From positions 4,524,501 to 4,588,500 of the forward strand of contig NZ_CP134494.1 in NCBI RefSeq assembly GCF_031759225.1: a stretch of DNA of 64,000 nt. The letters are read 5' to 3'. This DNA comes from Mesobacillus jeotgali (GTDB lineage: Bacteria > Bacillota > Bacilli > Bacillales > Cytobacillaceae). The translations under genes were made by a program, and so were the position numbers. Every line of letters begins with the position of its first letter. The first letter of the stretch is position 1. Below, in pieces: positions 42,796-51,753 of this stretch. A model generated the notes under the pieces. That model was not told where the DNA came from, searched no databases, and saw only the letters and a list, made by a program, of their open reading frames with translations.

Positions 42796-42909
42796 TGTGG
42801 AACCTGCTCCTTTCTTTTATAGTATTTGGACGATACTTTTAAAAGTGAAGTGCCCACCACAATTGTTCCTATGATGGCATGAGCCAAAATGGCCTATGCT
42901 AATCTGTAC

Positions 42910-43758
42910 CTAAAATTCTCTTGTGTTAAACGTATCGCCTTCTTTAAGGTTGCCAGCTTTATAGCCTTTATAGAACCAGCTTTTCCTTTGCTCCGATGTA
43001 CCGTGCGTGAAGCTTTCCGGAACGACATAGCCCTGGGATCGCTTCTGGATCGTATCGTCTCCAACCGCACTTGCTGCATTTAACGCTTCCTCCAGGTCTC
43101 CTTCTTCGACTACTCCCATTCCCTGTGCATGGTGAGCCCATACGCCTGCTAAATAATCAGCCTGAAGTTCAAAACGGACTTGATATTTATTGAATTCTGT
43201 CTGGTCCAAACGGCCGCGGAGCGAATTCAGTTTATCAGTAGTTCCCAATAATGTCTGCACATGGTGTCCTACTTCATGCGCGACAACATAAGCCATCGCA
43301 AAGTCACCAGGCGCCTTGAATTTTGTTTGAAGTTCATTATAAAAACTAAGGTCAATATAGAGCTTTTGATCACCCGGACAATAAAACGGTCCTACCTGCG
43401 ATCCAGCCATCCCACAGGCAGACTGGACACTTCCTGAGTATAAAACAAGTGTAGGCTCTCGATATTCCATCCCTTCTTCGGCAAATACCTCGGACCATAC
43501 TTCCTCTGTATCTGCAAGGACGACTGAAACGAATTGGGCAAGCTCCTCTTCCTCGGCTGATTGCTCATAAGGTGCAGGAGACTGGTTTCCACCGCTTGTC
43601 ATATTATCGACGACATCCCCCATATCGCCTCCGCCAAGGAATGTCATGATTACTAACAGGATAATTCCGCCAAGGCCTCCGCCCATGAGCATGCCTCCGC
43701 CGCCCATTCCTCTCCTATCCTCCACATTGCTGCTCGCTCTTCTGCCTTTCCATTGCAT
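42910..43758 (-). CDS. Neutral zinc metallopeptidase family protein (YpfJ-like)
   Basis: A 282-aa membrane-anchored predicted zinc peptidase. A Gly/Met-rich N-terminus (GMGGGGMLMGGGLGG) leads into a membrane segment (about residues 25-45), then the extracellular domain containing HEVGHHVQTLLG (HExxH, about residue 161) and the downstream RFELQADYLAGVWAHHA with a Glu as candidate third ligand. It closely matches the YpfJ/pfam04228 pattern. Substrate unknown. Monocistronic. Confidence 0.88.
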   Translation of the reverse strand: MQWKGRRASSNVEDRRGMGGGGMLMGGGLGGIILLVIMTFLGGGDMGDVVDNMTSGGNQSPAPYEQSAEEEELAQFVSVVLADTEEVWSEVFAEEGMEYREPTLVLYSGSVQSACGMAGSQVGPFYCPGDQKLYIDLSFYNELQTKFKAPGDFAMAYVVAHEVGHHVQTLLGTTDKLNSLRGRLDQTEFNKYQVRFELQADYLAGVWAHHAQGMGVVEEGDLEEALNAASAVGDDTIQKRSQGYVVPESFTHGTSEQRKSWFYKGYKAGNLKEGDTFNTREF

Positions 43759-43923
43759 GATGTTGGCTCCTTCCTGCTATATAATAAACACTGATTAACA
43801 ATTTTTTATGATGGATGTCCTTAGTGTTATACCCGCTATGAAGCGATTTATTTGCTTTCTATGAATATTTTTTTGGCAACTCATTATGAACCCTTACCAA
43901 TCTCATGTCCACCAATGCACAAA

Positions 43924-43966
43924 AAGCAAGCAGGGCACCTCCAGCGAGAGGTTCTCCTGCTTGCTT
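43924..43966 (-). terminator. Long terminator hairpin of the DAO-type oxidoreductase gene
   Basis: AAGCAAGCAGG (43924-43934) pairs with CCTGCTTGCTT (43956-43966), with an inner ACCTC/GAGGT stem. On the minus strand it is followed by TTTTT. Confidence 0.75.
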
Positions 43967-44037
43967 CGTCTTTGTTCACCAGGAAATATTGTAGATTTTC
44001 TTAATCCAGCACCAACGCCGGCGCTTTTCTTCATTGC

Positions 44038-45165
44038 CTAGGAAATATTATCAGTGATAGCTCCTGAGACATCGTATTGCTCGGGGTCTAGTTCGAGGTC
44101 TTCACCTGCTGCCAGTTTCGCTAGCTGGGCACCCAGATAGGGTCCGACGGTCAAACCTGATGCTCCCAGTCCATTTGCCAGGAATAGATTTTCATAGCCA
44201 GGGATAGTCCCTATGATTGGAAGGAAATTCGGTGCGACTGGACGGAAACCCACTTTTGTTTCGAGATAGGTTGCATCTGCCAGACCGGGTGCGACCGTCA
44301 ACCCTTTATCAATGATTTCATGCATACCGCCAAGAGTCGGGCGGCGGTCAAATCCATGATCGTCTTCATGCGTTGCGCCAATGACCAGCCTGCCTCCATC
44401 GAACGCAAGAATGTACTGGTTATTCGGAGGCATGACTACAGGCCAGCAGCCAGTCTCTGTATTCTCCAGCATCAGATGGATAATTTGAGCTTTTTGAGGA
44501 GAGATGCTCAACTTGATACCAAGAGGTTCCAGCAGCTCAGGTGCCCATGCCCCTGCAGTCAGGATGATGCTGTCACCTTCATATCTTGTGTCTCCGACTT
44601 TAACACCCGTCACTTTTTCTCCAGAGGATTCTAATTGGGCATTTCCTTTTACGATGGAAGCGCCATGTCTTTGCGCAGCATTCAGGAGAGCATCCCGCAA
44701 CAAGCGTCCGTTTACGCGTGCCCCACCAGTTACATGCACAGAAGCATACTCTTCCGACAGTAGCGGAAAAAGCTCATTCGTTTCTTGCTGATCCAGCTGC
44801 CTGACCTCTCCGATTTCTGGTGCGTCTTCTCGTCTTACAGTCGCTCTTTCTTCCATTTTCGCAAGTTTCTCCTGATCGCAATGAAGGCTGATTGCGCCTA
44901 CACGCTGATAACCTGTTTCCTTCTCCCCGTCCTCTTCAAGCTGTTTAATCAGTGACGGGTAAAAGGCCGCCCCATTCTTTGCGAGGAAATACCAGGCCTT
45001 ATTTCTTCGCTGGGTCAGCCAGGGACAAATGATACCAGCTGCTGCATCCGTCGCTTGTCCAGGTTCCCCTCGGTCAATGATTGTGACATTCCTGCCTTCC
45101 TTCGCTAAGTGATAGGCAGTGGAAGCGCCTAATATTCCTGCCCCGATGACGATATATGTTTTCAT
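44038..45165 (-). CDS. FAD-dependent oxidoreductase, DAO family (glycine oxidase/D-amino acid dehydrogenase-like)
   Basis: Flavoprotein of 375 aa oxidising amines or amino acids. FAD-binding GAGILGASTAYHLAKEGRNVTIIDR (residues 8-32), substrate-domain ATDAAAGIICPWL, and the C-terminal FAD block NLFLANGLGASGLTVGPYLGAQLAKL. It has no Rieske or other fused domain. It may resemble ThiO, but no thiamine gene is adjacent. An ATG with GGAAAAGGTGTAGGG upstream. Its start is followed upstream by the DUF2243 pair on the same strand. Confidence 0.85.
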   Translation of the reverse strand: MKTYIVIGAGILGASTAYHLAKEGRNVTIIDRGEPGQATDAAAGIICPWLTQRRNKAWYFLAKNGAAFYPSLIKQLEEDGEKETGYQRVGAISLHCDQEKLAKMEERATVRREDAPEIGEVRQLDQQETNELFPLLSEEYASVHVTGGARVNGRLLRDALLNAAQRHGASIVKGNAQLESSGEKVTGVKVGDTRYEGDSIILTAGAWAPELLEPLGIKLSISPQKAQIIHLMLENTETGCWPVVMPPNNQYILAFDGGRLVIGATHEDDHGFDRRPTLGGMHEIIDKGLTVAPGLADATYLETKVGFRPVAPNFLPIIGTIPGYENLFLANGLGASGLTVGPYLGAQLAKLAAGEDLELDPEQYDVSGAITDNIS

Positions 45166-45231
45166 TCCCTACACCTTTTCCGTAAAAGATTCTTGATATC
45201 ATTCTACAGAACTTCAGGGATAGACTCAAAG

Positions 45232-45681
45232 CTACTTCACTTTAAAGGTTTCTTTGTAAGCAATTTCCTGGCCGCCAACAGCCAAGATATCGTGGTTATT
45301 GGCATTGAGTGTCACTTTTATTTGATGGGTGCCTTTTTTCAACTCTCCCAAATTGTAATAGTTCCCGTAAAGTCTATTAACCTTCTCTCCGTCCAGGTAA
45401 AGATGTGCATGGCCTTCGTCATAGTTGACCTGGTCTGCGCCAGCCTTTTCTGGAGCAAAGGTGAATTGTTCTGTTTCAATTTTAAGCAGCCAGGAACCTG
45501 AAGGATCTTGCTCTACCTTTCCATCAATGGAAGGCGCTTGTATTCCCGTTGGAATATTTACCATTTCATGCCCGTGATGATTATCTTGGTCTGAAGCTTG
45601 ATAATGACTGTTTTGATTATGAAAATAGAGCATTGTTGAAACAAAGAGAAATATGATGATAAAACTGACGATCCGGTACAT
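45232..45681 (-). CDS. Membrane-anchored His-rich extracellular protein of unknown function
   Basis: A 149-aa protein with an N-terminal membrane anchor (about residues 4-20) and an extracellular domain. It begins with a His-rich stretch (DNHHGHEM) and continues to a beta domain with EGHAHLYLDGEKVNRLYG and THQIKVTLNANNH. His positions suggest metal (copper or zinc) binding, but this is inference. It lies 11 bp downstream of the DUF2243 gene, so the two form an operon. Confidence 0.7.
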   Translation of the reverse strand: MYRIVSFIIIFLFVSTMLYFHNQNSHYQASDQDNHHGHEMVNIPTGIQAPSIDGKVEQDPSGSWLLKIETEQFTFAPEKAGADQVNYDEGHAHLYLDGEKVNRLYGNYYNLGELKKGTHQIKVTLNANNHDILAVGGQEIAYKETFKVK

Positions 45682-45692
45682 CTATGACCCTC

Positions 45693-46163
45693 CTATTGCA
45701 TCTCTGCATGGGTTCCAGAGGTTGACCGCTTTCTCCTCATTACCTCGCCAATGATGACCAGCACGAGGCCGATTGTCAGAAAGCCAAGATCGTACATCAA
45801 GGCATTGGGGTCCCCTGGTTTCACCCGATGAATTTGCAACAGATGGTGATTCACCACACCCTCCACTAAATTAAAAATTCCAGCCCCGGATAAAAATCCG
45901 CCAACTAGTCGGCTGACACCTCTCGATATTTCAGATGGCCGTCCTGCCAACCATAGCAGAACCCCTCCAATCACGAGAGCCACAGTCACGCCAAAATGGA
46001 AGACCCCGTCACTGAAAATCTGTCCCGGTCTGCTAGTCTCCATGACGACGCTATGCCACTGGAGCAATTGATGAAAAATAACGCCATCCATCGATCCCAT
46101 AAACCCAAAACCAAGAGTGAAACTGCCTATGGCCAGGTACTTCTTTTTCATTTTTGGATTCAT
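45693..46163 (-). CDS. DUF2243 membrane protein
   Basis: A 156-aa protein with four membrane segments matching DUF2243: FGFMGSMDGVIFHQLLQWH near residue 18, the second segment after FHFGVTVALV, and VEGVVNHHLLQIHRV near 100. Conserved His and Asp in the FHQLLQWH and NHHLLQIH blocks suggest metal or heme association. The function of the family is unknown. GGAGGGAG lies 7 bases before the ATG. Operon with the His-rich anchored protein. Confidence 0.85.
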   Translation of the reverse strand: MNPKMKKKYLAIGSFTLGFGFMGSMDGVIFHQLLQWHSVVMETSRPGQIFSDGVFHFGVTVALVIGGVLLWLAGRPSEISRGVSRLVGGFLSGAGIFNLVEGVVNHHLLQIHRVKPGDPNALMYDLGFLTIGLVLVIIGEVMRRKRSTSGTHAEMQ

Positions 46164-46373
46164 CCTTTAACTCCCTCCGGTATATTTCAAAGTTTTGAAT
46201 TATATATCCTAAAATACCGAATGCTAATCTTCTAGAGAGTCACTATTACTTTTAAAAATTGTTTCCACTATCGAAAAGTAATTTTCGCTATACCTTTGGG
46301 GTTTCTGATATAATTTTTATTATTGTGTACTTACTAGCAATGAAACCGTCGATGTAATGGAGTGAATATAAAG

Positions 46374-47537
46374 ATGAACACCAAAAAGGCTTTGCCTATT
46401 TTATTTTTAGTCATGTTTCTCGTGATGGTCGGCTTTGGGATTATCATTCCAGTCATTCCTTTTTATGCGGAAGAAATCGGGGCAACGCCAACTCAATTAG
46501 GTCTGTTAATGGCAGTCTACTCCTTGATGCAGTTTATATTCGCACCTATGTGGGGGCGAATTTCCGATAGGATTGGCAGAAAGCCTGTCATAATGATCGG
46601 TATTCTCGGGCTGTCCCTTTCTTTTTTCCTGATGGCTCTTTCCACTGAGCTTTGGATGCTGTTTGCGGCCAGAATCATTGGAGGCTTCTTGTCATCAGCT
46701 AATATGCCGACTGTCATGGCCTATGTAGCGGACATCACATCTGAGGAGGACCGTGGAAAAGGCATGGGAATCATCGGAGCTTCAGTCGGACTCGGGTTTA
46801 TTTTTGGTCCTGCGATTGGCGGCATTTTTTCACAATCCAGCCTGAACACACCATTTTACCTTGCAGGGGCAACATCGCTCGTTACGTTCCTGTTCGTTAC
46901 TTTTGTCCTGAAGGAGTCATTATCACCTGAACAGCGCAGCAGTCAGGAAAAGGAAAGAACATCTTTATTGAAGGCTTTGAACGGACCGCTATCCATGCTA
47001 TTCCTGCTTCAGTTGTTCGTCTCGCTTTCTCTTGCTGGATTAGAGGCAACCTTTGCATATTTCGCTGCTGAAAAAGCTGGGTTAGGATCCGTTGAATTAG
47101 GATATATTTTCATGATCATGGGACTGGCAGGAGCTATCGTACAGGGAGGACTAGTCGGCAGGCTGACAAAGACGCTTGGCGAGGGTAAGGTCATCCAGCT
47201 TGGTATTGTTATTTCTGCTGCAGGCTTTGGTTTGATCCTTTTGACAGAAGGATTCGGAACTGCAGCATTATTCCTGACCATTTTTGGTATTGGTAATGGG
47301 CTGATTCGTCCTAGCGTATCATCGCTTCTGACAAAAAAATCGACGACTGGGCATGGAGGCACGACCGGATTGCTTTCATCCTTTGATTCCCTTGGCAGGA
47401 TTATCGGACCGCCATTAGGTGGATGGCTGTTCTCGATTGCCATTGGGATGCCTTATATCTCGGGGATTTTATTATCAGTGATTGCTCTCATTTTATACAG
47501 AGTCTACAGTGCTCGATCTTTAAGCACAGCAAAATAA
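46374..47537 (+). CDS. MFS multidrug efflux transporter (TetA/Bmr-like)
   Basis: Twelve-helix drug:H+ antiporter type protein, 387 aa. I start at ATG 46374 (MNTKKALPILFLVMFLVMVG), with GGAG 11 bases upstream; a GTG at 46362 is possible. Motif A GRISDRIGRKPVIM (about residue 60-73), motif C-like GASVGLGFIFGPAIGG (about 136) near the fifth helix, and a repeat of motif A as GRLTKTLGEG in the second half. The substrate cannot be predicted. Monocistronic. Confidence 0.85.
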   Translation: MNTKKALPILFLVMFLVMVGFGIIIPVIPFYAEEIGATPTQLGLLMAVYSLMQFIFAPMWGRISDRIGRKPVIMIGILGLSLSFFLMALSTELWMLFAARIIGGFLSSANMPTVMAYVADITSEEDRGKGMGIIGASVGLGFIFGPAIGGIFSQSSLNTPFYLAGATSLVTFLFVTFVLKESLSPEQRSSQEKERTSLLKALNGPLSMLFLLQLFVSLSLAGLEATFAYFAAEKAGLGSVELGYIFMIMGLAGAIVQGGLVGRLTKTLGEGKVIQLGIVISAAGFGLILLTEGFGTAALFLTIFGIGNGLIRPSVSSLLTKKSTTGHGGTTGLLSSFDSLGRIIGPPLGGWLFSIAIGMPYISGILLSVIALILYRVYSARSLSTAK

Positions 47538-47658
47538 TCAACAGGGCGGCCTCTATGCCGCTCTTTATTTTTTATCCGGACTTTTCTAAATATTTAACAA
47601 ATTGTCTGCCTATATTTCGGATTTCGTAGTAATATAGAGAATAAAGGGGGAGATTCAT

Positions 47659-49476
47659 TTGACAAAAACGATTGAAAAGCGTCCTGTCCGCTCTGAGGTC
47701 CCTGCGGATTTGACATGGAATCTGGATGACCTATTCCTGTCTGACCTGGAGTGGGAGGCTGCACTTGAAGAAATTGAAACTGACGTCAAGGAATTCGCAG
47801 ACTTTAAAGGAAACTTACATACTAGTGCAAAATCACTGCTTGAATGTCTTACTGCTCAGGAAGAACTGACAAAGAAGCTAGTCAAAGTCCGCACATATGC
47901 TAGCTTGAAGCAATCCGCAGATGGCACAGATCCTGTGAATCAGGCAAATTCCGCTAAAGTGGCAGCCACTGGCACACAGGCTTTGGCTGCTCTATCCTTT
48001 ATCTCATCTGAAATACTGGAGTTTGAAGATGGGAAAGTAGAAGAATTCATCCAGGAGGAGCCTGGTCTGGAACCCTTCAAAAAAAGTTTAGTTGAGCTAT
48101 TAGAAACGAAGAAGCATAAGCTATCACCTGAAACAGAAGAGGTACTCGCTGCGCTTGGGGAGGTTCACGCCGCACCTTACAACATCTATGGCATGGCTAA
48201 ACTTGCCGACATGCAGTTCTCATCCATTCAGGACGAAGAGGGAAATGAATTACCTGTTTCTTTTGCGCTATTTGAGAGCCGTTATGAATTTTCACCAGAC
48301 ACAGATGTCCGCAGAAAAGCGTATGATTCCTTTGTTTCTACACTAAAACAATATAAAAATACAATCGCTGCTACCTATGCAACCGAAGTGAAAAAACAGG
48401 TAACTCTCGCAAAACTCAGGAACTATGAGTCTGTTACCGATATGCTATTGGAACCGCAGCAGGTAACAAAGGAAATGTACAATAACCAGATCGATATCAT
48501 TTACAAGGAACTGGCACCCCATATGCGCCGATTCGCCCAGTTAAAGAAGAAGGTGCTGGGCCTTGATAAGATGAAGTTCTGTGACTTGAAGGCTCCTTTT
48601 GATCCTGAATTCGATCCGTCGATCACCTATGAAGAAGCACGCAACCTGATCACAGAGTCCTTGAAAGTTATGGGTGCTGACTATACGGCCATGATTGAAA
48701 AAGGCTTTGAAGAGAGATGGGTGGACCTAGCTGATAATGTTGGAAAATCAACAGGTGCTTTCTGTTCAAGCCCTTATGGCTCACATCCATATATCCTGAT
48801 CACATGGGCAGACAATATGCGCGGCTGCTTTACGCTTGCCCATGAGTTTGGACATGCGGGACATTTTTACCTGGCGAATCAAAACCAGCGCATCATGAAT
48901 GTCCGTCCTTCCATGTATTTTATTGAAGCACCTTCTACCATGAATGAGATGCTTCTTGCACAGCATCTTCTCGATAAAAATAAGGACGATGTCCAGATGA
49001 GCCGCTGGGTCATTCTACAGCTACTGGGAACGTATTATCATAACTTTGTCACACACCTGCTTGAAGCAGAGTATCAGCGCCGTGTGTACGCCCATGCTGA
49101 AGCTGGCAAAGCCCTGACGGCAAAGACGCTTACGGAGATCAAAACTGACGTCCTTGAGGGCTTCTGGGGCGATACAGTGGAAATCGATGAGGGAGCAGGC
49201 CTGACCTGGATGCGCCAGCCTCATTATTACATGGGCTTGTATCCATACACCTACTCAGCAGGATTGACCGCATCGACTGCCGTGTCACAGCTGATCAAGG
49301 AAGAAGGCCAGCCTGCCGTTGACCGCTGGCTTGAGGTGCTCCGTGCGGGCGGCACTATGAAGCCGCTTGAATTGTTGAAACAAGCAGGATTGGATATGTC
49401 CACACCGGAACCTGTCAGAAAAGCTGTTGCTTATGTCGGTTCATTGATTGACGAGTTGGAGCAATCCTATCAATAG
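47659..49476 (+). CDS. pepF: Oligoendopeptidase F (M3B)
   Basis: Cytoplasmic zinc endopeptidase acting on peptides of about 7-17 residues. 605 aa, typical for PepF. The TTG start is set by AAAGGGGGAGA upstream. N-terminal helical domain with RSEVPADLTWNLDDLFLSDLEWE; catalytic motif LAHEFGHAGHFYLA (HExxH, about residue 394) and third ligand Glu in PSTMNEMLLA (about 422). C-terminal PHYYMGLYPYTYSAGLTAS is characteristic. Its stop is directly followed by the dispersed structured repeat at 49477. Confidence 0.95.
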   Translation: MTKTIEKRPVRSEVPADLTWNLDDLFLSDLEWEAALEEIETDVKEFADFKGNLHTSAKSLLECLTAQEELTKKLVKVRTYASLKQSADGTDPVNQANSAKVAATGTQALAALSFISSEILEFEDGKVEEFIQEEPGLEPFKKSLVELLETKKHKLSPETEEVLAALGEVHAAPYNIYGMAKLADMQFSSIQDEEGNELPVSFALFESRYEFSPDTDVRRKAYDSFVSTLKQYKNTIAATYATEVKKQVTLAKLRNYESVTDMLLEPQQVTKEMYNNQIDIIYKELAPHMRRFAQLKKKVLGLDKMKFCDLKAPFDPEFDPSITYEEARNLITESLKVMGADYTAMIEKGFEERWVDLADNVGKSTGAFCSSPYGSHPYILITWADNMRGCFTLAHEFGHAGHFYLANQNQRIMNVRPSMYFIEAPSTMNEMLLAQHLLDKNKDDVQMSRWVILQLLGTYYHNFVTHLLEAEYQRRVYAHAEAGKALTAKTLTEIKTDVLEGFWGDTVEIDEGAGLTWMRQPHYYMGLYPYTYSAGLTASTAVSQLIKEEGQPAVDRWLEVLRAGGTMKPLELLKQAGLDMSTPEPVRKAVAYVGSLIDELEQSYQ

Positions 49477-49600
49477 AAAAGCGCAAGCGCCTTGGTCAGC
49501 CCCGACAAGCGTTGGAGGGCCTGACAGTGAAGTCGCTCTTTGACTTCATTGGCAGGACCGAAACGTCTCGAGGGGCTAGGCGCTGGAGCTAGACACTAAT
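49477..49600. repeat. Dispersed, highly structured intergenic repeat (MITE/bcr-like)
   Basis: About 120 bp of GC-rich sequence unlike its surroundings. AGCGCC (49486-49491) and AGCCCC (49498-49503) pair with GGCGCT (49579-49584) and GGGGCT (49572-49577), with an inner nested hairpin (GAAGTC pairing with GACTTC) giving a long cruciform. I recognise closely similar segments (GCCCCGACAAGC, CTCGAGGGGCTAGGCGC) from intergenic regions of many Bacillus genomes. It lies directly after pepF and before the terminator of parR. No ORF is contained. Confidence 0.75.
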
Positions 49601-49642
49601 CTAGAGTGGGGAAATTTATACTTTCTTAGCCAGAAAATACAG

Positions 49643-49679
49643 AAGAACCCATGGGCATGAAAGGCCCATGGGTTCTTGT
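49643..49679 (-). terminator. Terminator of the parM-parR operon
   Basis: A perfect 14-bp stem, 49643-49656 with 49664-49677 (AAGAACCCATGGGC and its complement), just beyond the parR stop. Confidence 0.8.
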
Positions 49680-50269
49680 TATTTATTCATTTTTGCAAGG
49701 AAATCGCCAAGAAGGTCGTCTAAATCCTCTTCCTCTTCACTTTCTTCTTCCGAAGTTTCGGTTTGCTTGATCGATTCCCACACGAATGAATCTAAATCAT
49801 CATCCATTGGGTCGGTCTCAGCAGTTGAGGCCGTTTCTTCTATAACCGGTGAATCCTCTGTTACAGCTGCAGACGGAAGATCCATCTCTTCTTCCTGGAG
49901 GTACAGGGCCTCATCTATTTCTGTTGACTTGCTGTTCAATGATGCAAGCAGTGCAGTAGCCCGTATGGGATCTGTCAGCAGATGATATACGATATTGCCC
50001 AGCAAAGCCTCTGAATGCTCGTGCTTGATCCAATCCCGTTGCGATTTGTTGAGATTGCGCGGAAGGGGAATGGTAATCGTCTCGCGTTCCCTCGAATATG
50101 AATTCCCTACACCCTGCAGGACAAAATCAGCAATTTTGCTGGAGAAATTCCTTCTCTCAGTTTCTTTTAATTTTTGAAGCTGCCTCAAGATATGGTCTGG
50201 TGTATCAGACGGGATACGGAACGATAGTGCTTGTCCCCTCTTAATCTCATTTGGGTTGGTTTTTTTCAT
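49679..50269 (-). CDS. parR: ParR-like centromere-binding protein
   Basis: DNA-binding adaptor of a type II plasmid-style partition system, 196 aa. The N-terminus looks like a ribbon-helix-helix domain (ALSFRIPSDTPDHILRQLQ, then ERRNFSSKIADFVLQGV). The middle part (LPRNLNKSQRDWIKHEHSEALLGNIVYHLL) is helical, and the C-terminus is extremely acidic (ETSEEESEEEEDLDD) ending in a short helix (LLGDFLAKM), as expected for a ParM-contacting tail. It follows parM by 14 bp with AAGGTGA before the ATG. The family call rests on position and architecture. Confidence 0.78.
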   Translation of the reverse strand: MKKTNPNEIKRGQALSFRIPSDTPDHILRQLQKLKETERRNFSSKIADFVLQGVGNSYSRERETITIPLPRNLNKSQRDWIKHEHSEALLGNIVYHLLTDPIRATALLASLNSKSTEIDEALYLQEEEMDLPSAAVTEDSPVIEETASTAETDPMDDDLDSFVWESIKQTETSEEESEEEEDLDDLLGDFLAKMNK

Positions 50270-50283
50270 AGAATCACCTTATT

Positions 50284-51459
50284 TTAGCTTTTAACAGGTT
50301 CAGAAGCGGCTTTGCTGCTCTTCTCTGATTTCTTCACATAATCCATGATGAGCTTATAGTAAGCATTTGCCATCATCCAGATGCTCTCTTTCTCGTCTTC
50401 GAAAAATTCGATGTTATAGCCATCAAGATTATTGTTTAATGTCTTAATATACTCTTTCAAGACTGTCGCACCGCCACCGACAAAATAGCAGATTTCCGTC
50501 TGTGAGTTCTTTGCCCACACATTGCGTAGCAGGCGGTATTGCTTTTTGGCCAGTTCTAGAAGGATACGGTCCGTGATATCATGGACGCTTGTACGGCTTC
50601 CCTTGACCATGATGTGGTTGCGGTCATTCTTGCGTGTGATGATCTCTACAACATCTGTACGGCTGTCCAGTTCAACGCCATGCTTGCTGCGGATTTCTTC
50701 CCTGATTTGTTCAAGCGCCTCAGAAACTCCAAGGTTGAAGCCCTGTGCCTTGTCATCATCGACATTGCGGTTTTTGATGACAGCGATATCAGTAGATAAA
50801 CCACCGATATCCTGGATCAGGATTCTTCTATCAATTAAATCCTTATTGATGATTTTAAGGCTGTTATCCATTACTAGATTGATATAAGCAGCGAAGCCTT
50901 CTGGATAAACCTTCACTTCATCAAATTTGATATTAACTTTCAGGCCCTGAAATTTCGGAGTAACAAGGAATTCTACCTGGTGGACAGATCCAACCAGTTT
51001 CGAACGATAGCCTGCGTCTTTTCCTTCTTTCACTTCACGAAGCGGAAGTCCAGTTCCGAGTGTGTAGTTCGCATCGATGACATTCTTGCTTTTCGGGAAA
51101 AGCTTTGCATTTTCTTCTTTCACTGCATCCAAAGCAAGAGTCGCGAAAAGCATGATCAATGTCTGGTCTTCCTCGGACTTGCTGCTTCCTGGATCTAATT
51201 CTGTTGCATTATCGCTTTTAGTCGCCAGATTGCCGACACGATAAATAGCATTATTATCCTTCAGGGCAGGGGAGTGGACACGGATATGAATTCCTTCAAG
51301 CGGATCCTTCGTATCAAGCTCCTCAATACCGATGACAGGACGGTCTTCTGTATCCCTTGCTACGATATTAGGGATATTAAGCTCATTATCGAACTCTCCA
51401 AAAATAGCTTTAATAGAATCGTTACCAACATCAACAGCTGCAATTCTAGATTTCGTCAT
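50284..51459 (-). CDS. parM: ParM/StbA-like actin homolog
   Basis: Filament-forming ATPase that pushes replicons apart. I start at 51459 (MTKSRIAAVDVGNDSIK), 9 bases after AAAAGGA; two ATGs just upstream are too close. It has 391 aa. Actin-fold motifs are present: phosphate 1 AVDVGNDSIKAIFGE (about residues 8-22), phosphate 2 IQDIGGLSTDIAVI (about 215), adenosine motif YFVGGGATVLKEYI (about 335). Upstream lies an iteron-rich region (centromere); downstream is parR. Homologs occur on Gram-positive plasmids and, more rarely, chromosomes. Confidence 0.9.
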   Translation of the reverse strand: MTKSRIAAVDVGNDSIKAIFGEFDNELNIPNIVARDTEDRPVIGIEELDTKDPLEGIHIRVHSPALKDNNAIYRVGNLATKSDNATELDPGSSKSEEDQTLIMLFATLALDAVKEENAKLFPKSKNVIDANYTLGTGLPLREVKEGKDAGYRSKLVGSVHQVEFLVTPKFQGLKVNIKFDEVKVYPEGFAAYINLVMDNSLKIINKDLIDRRILIQDIGGLSTDIAVIKNRNVDDDKAQGFNLGVSEALEQIREEIRSKHGVELDSRTDVVEIITRKNDRNHIMVKGSRTSVHDITDRILLELAKKQYRLLRNVWAKNSQTEICYFVGGGATVLKEYIKTLNNNLDGYNIEFFEDEKESIWMMANAYYKLIMDYVKKSEKSSKAASEPVKS

Positions 51460-51503
51460 TTTCATCATTCCTTTTCAATAATCTAAGTAAATCTAGTAAT
51501 TAT

Positions 51504-51753
51504 GTATACTCACTTACTATTTTAAAGGTAAAGGTAAATAATAGATACTGCAAGCAGTACAGGCAAAAAGAAATATAAATGTAAACATGTAAACATGTTG
51601 TAAACCCAGGGCGAATGTAAACATAATTGTACACAATGAATACAATATTGTATACATCTTGATTTAACAACATGTATACGGTTTTGTATACACGTAAACA
51701 TAATTGTATACACAATGTTTACATTTCGTATACTTGTTTACTATTATGTATAC
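51504..51753. repeat. parC-like centromere: array of GTNNAC iterons
   Basis: About 15 GTATAC, GTAAAC, GTTTAC or GTACAC hexamers lie at 51504, 51581, 51589, 51600, 51617, 51629, 51650, 51674, 51686, 51694, 51706, 51717, 51728, 51736 and 51748. Spacing in the dense right part alternates 8 and 11-12 bp, close to one helical turn. They are palindromic or paired, sit upstream of parM and contain its likely promoter, as in known parC sites. No gene is seen to the right, up to 52189. ORFs there are low-complexity. Confidence 0.82.
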
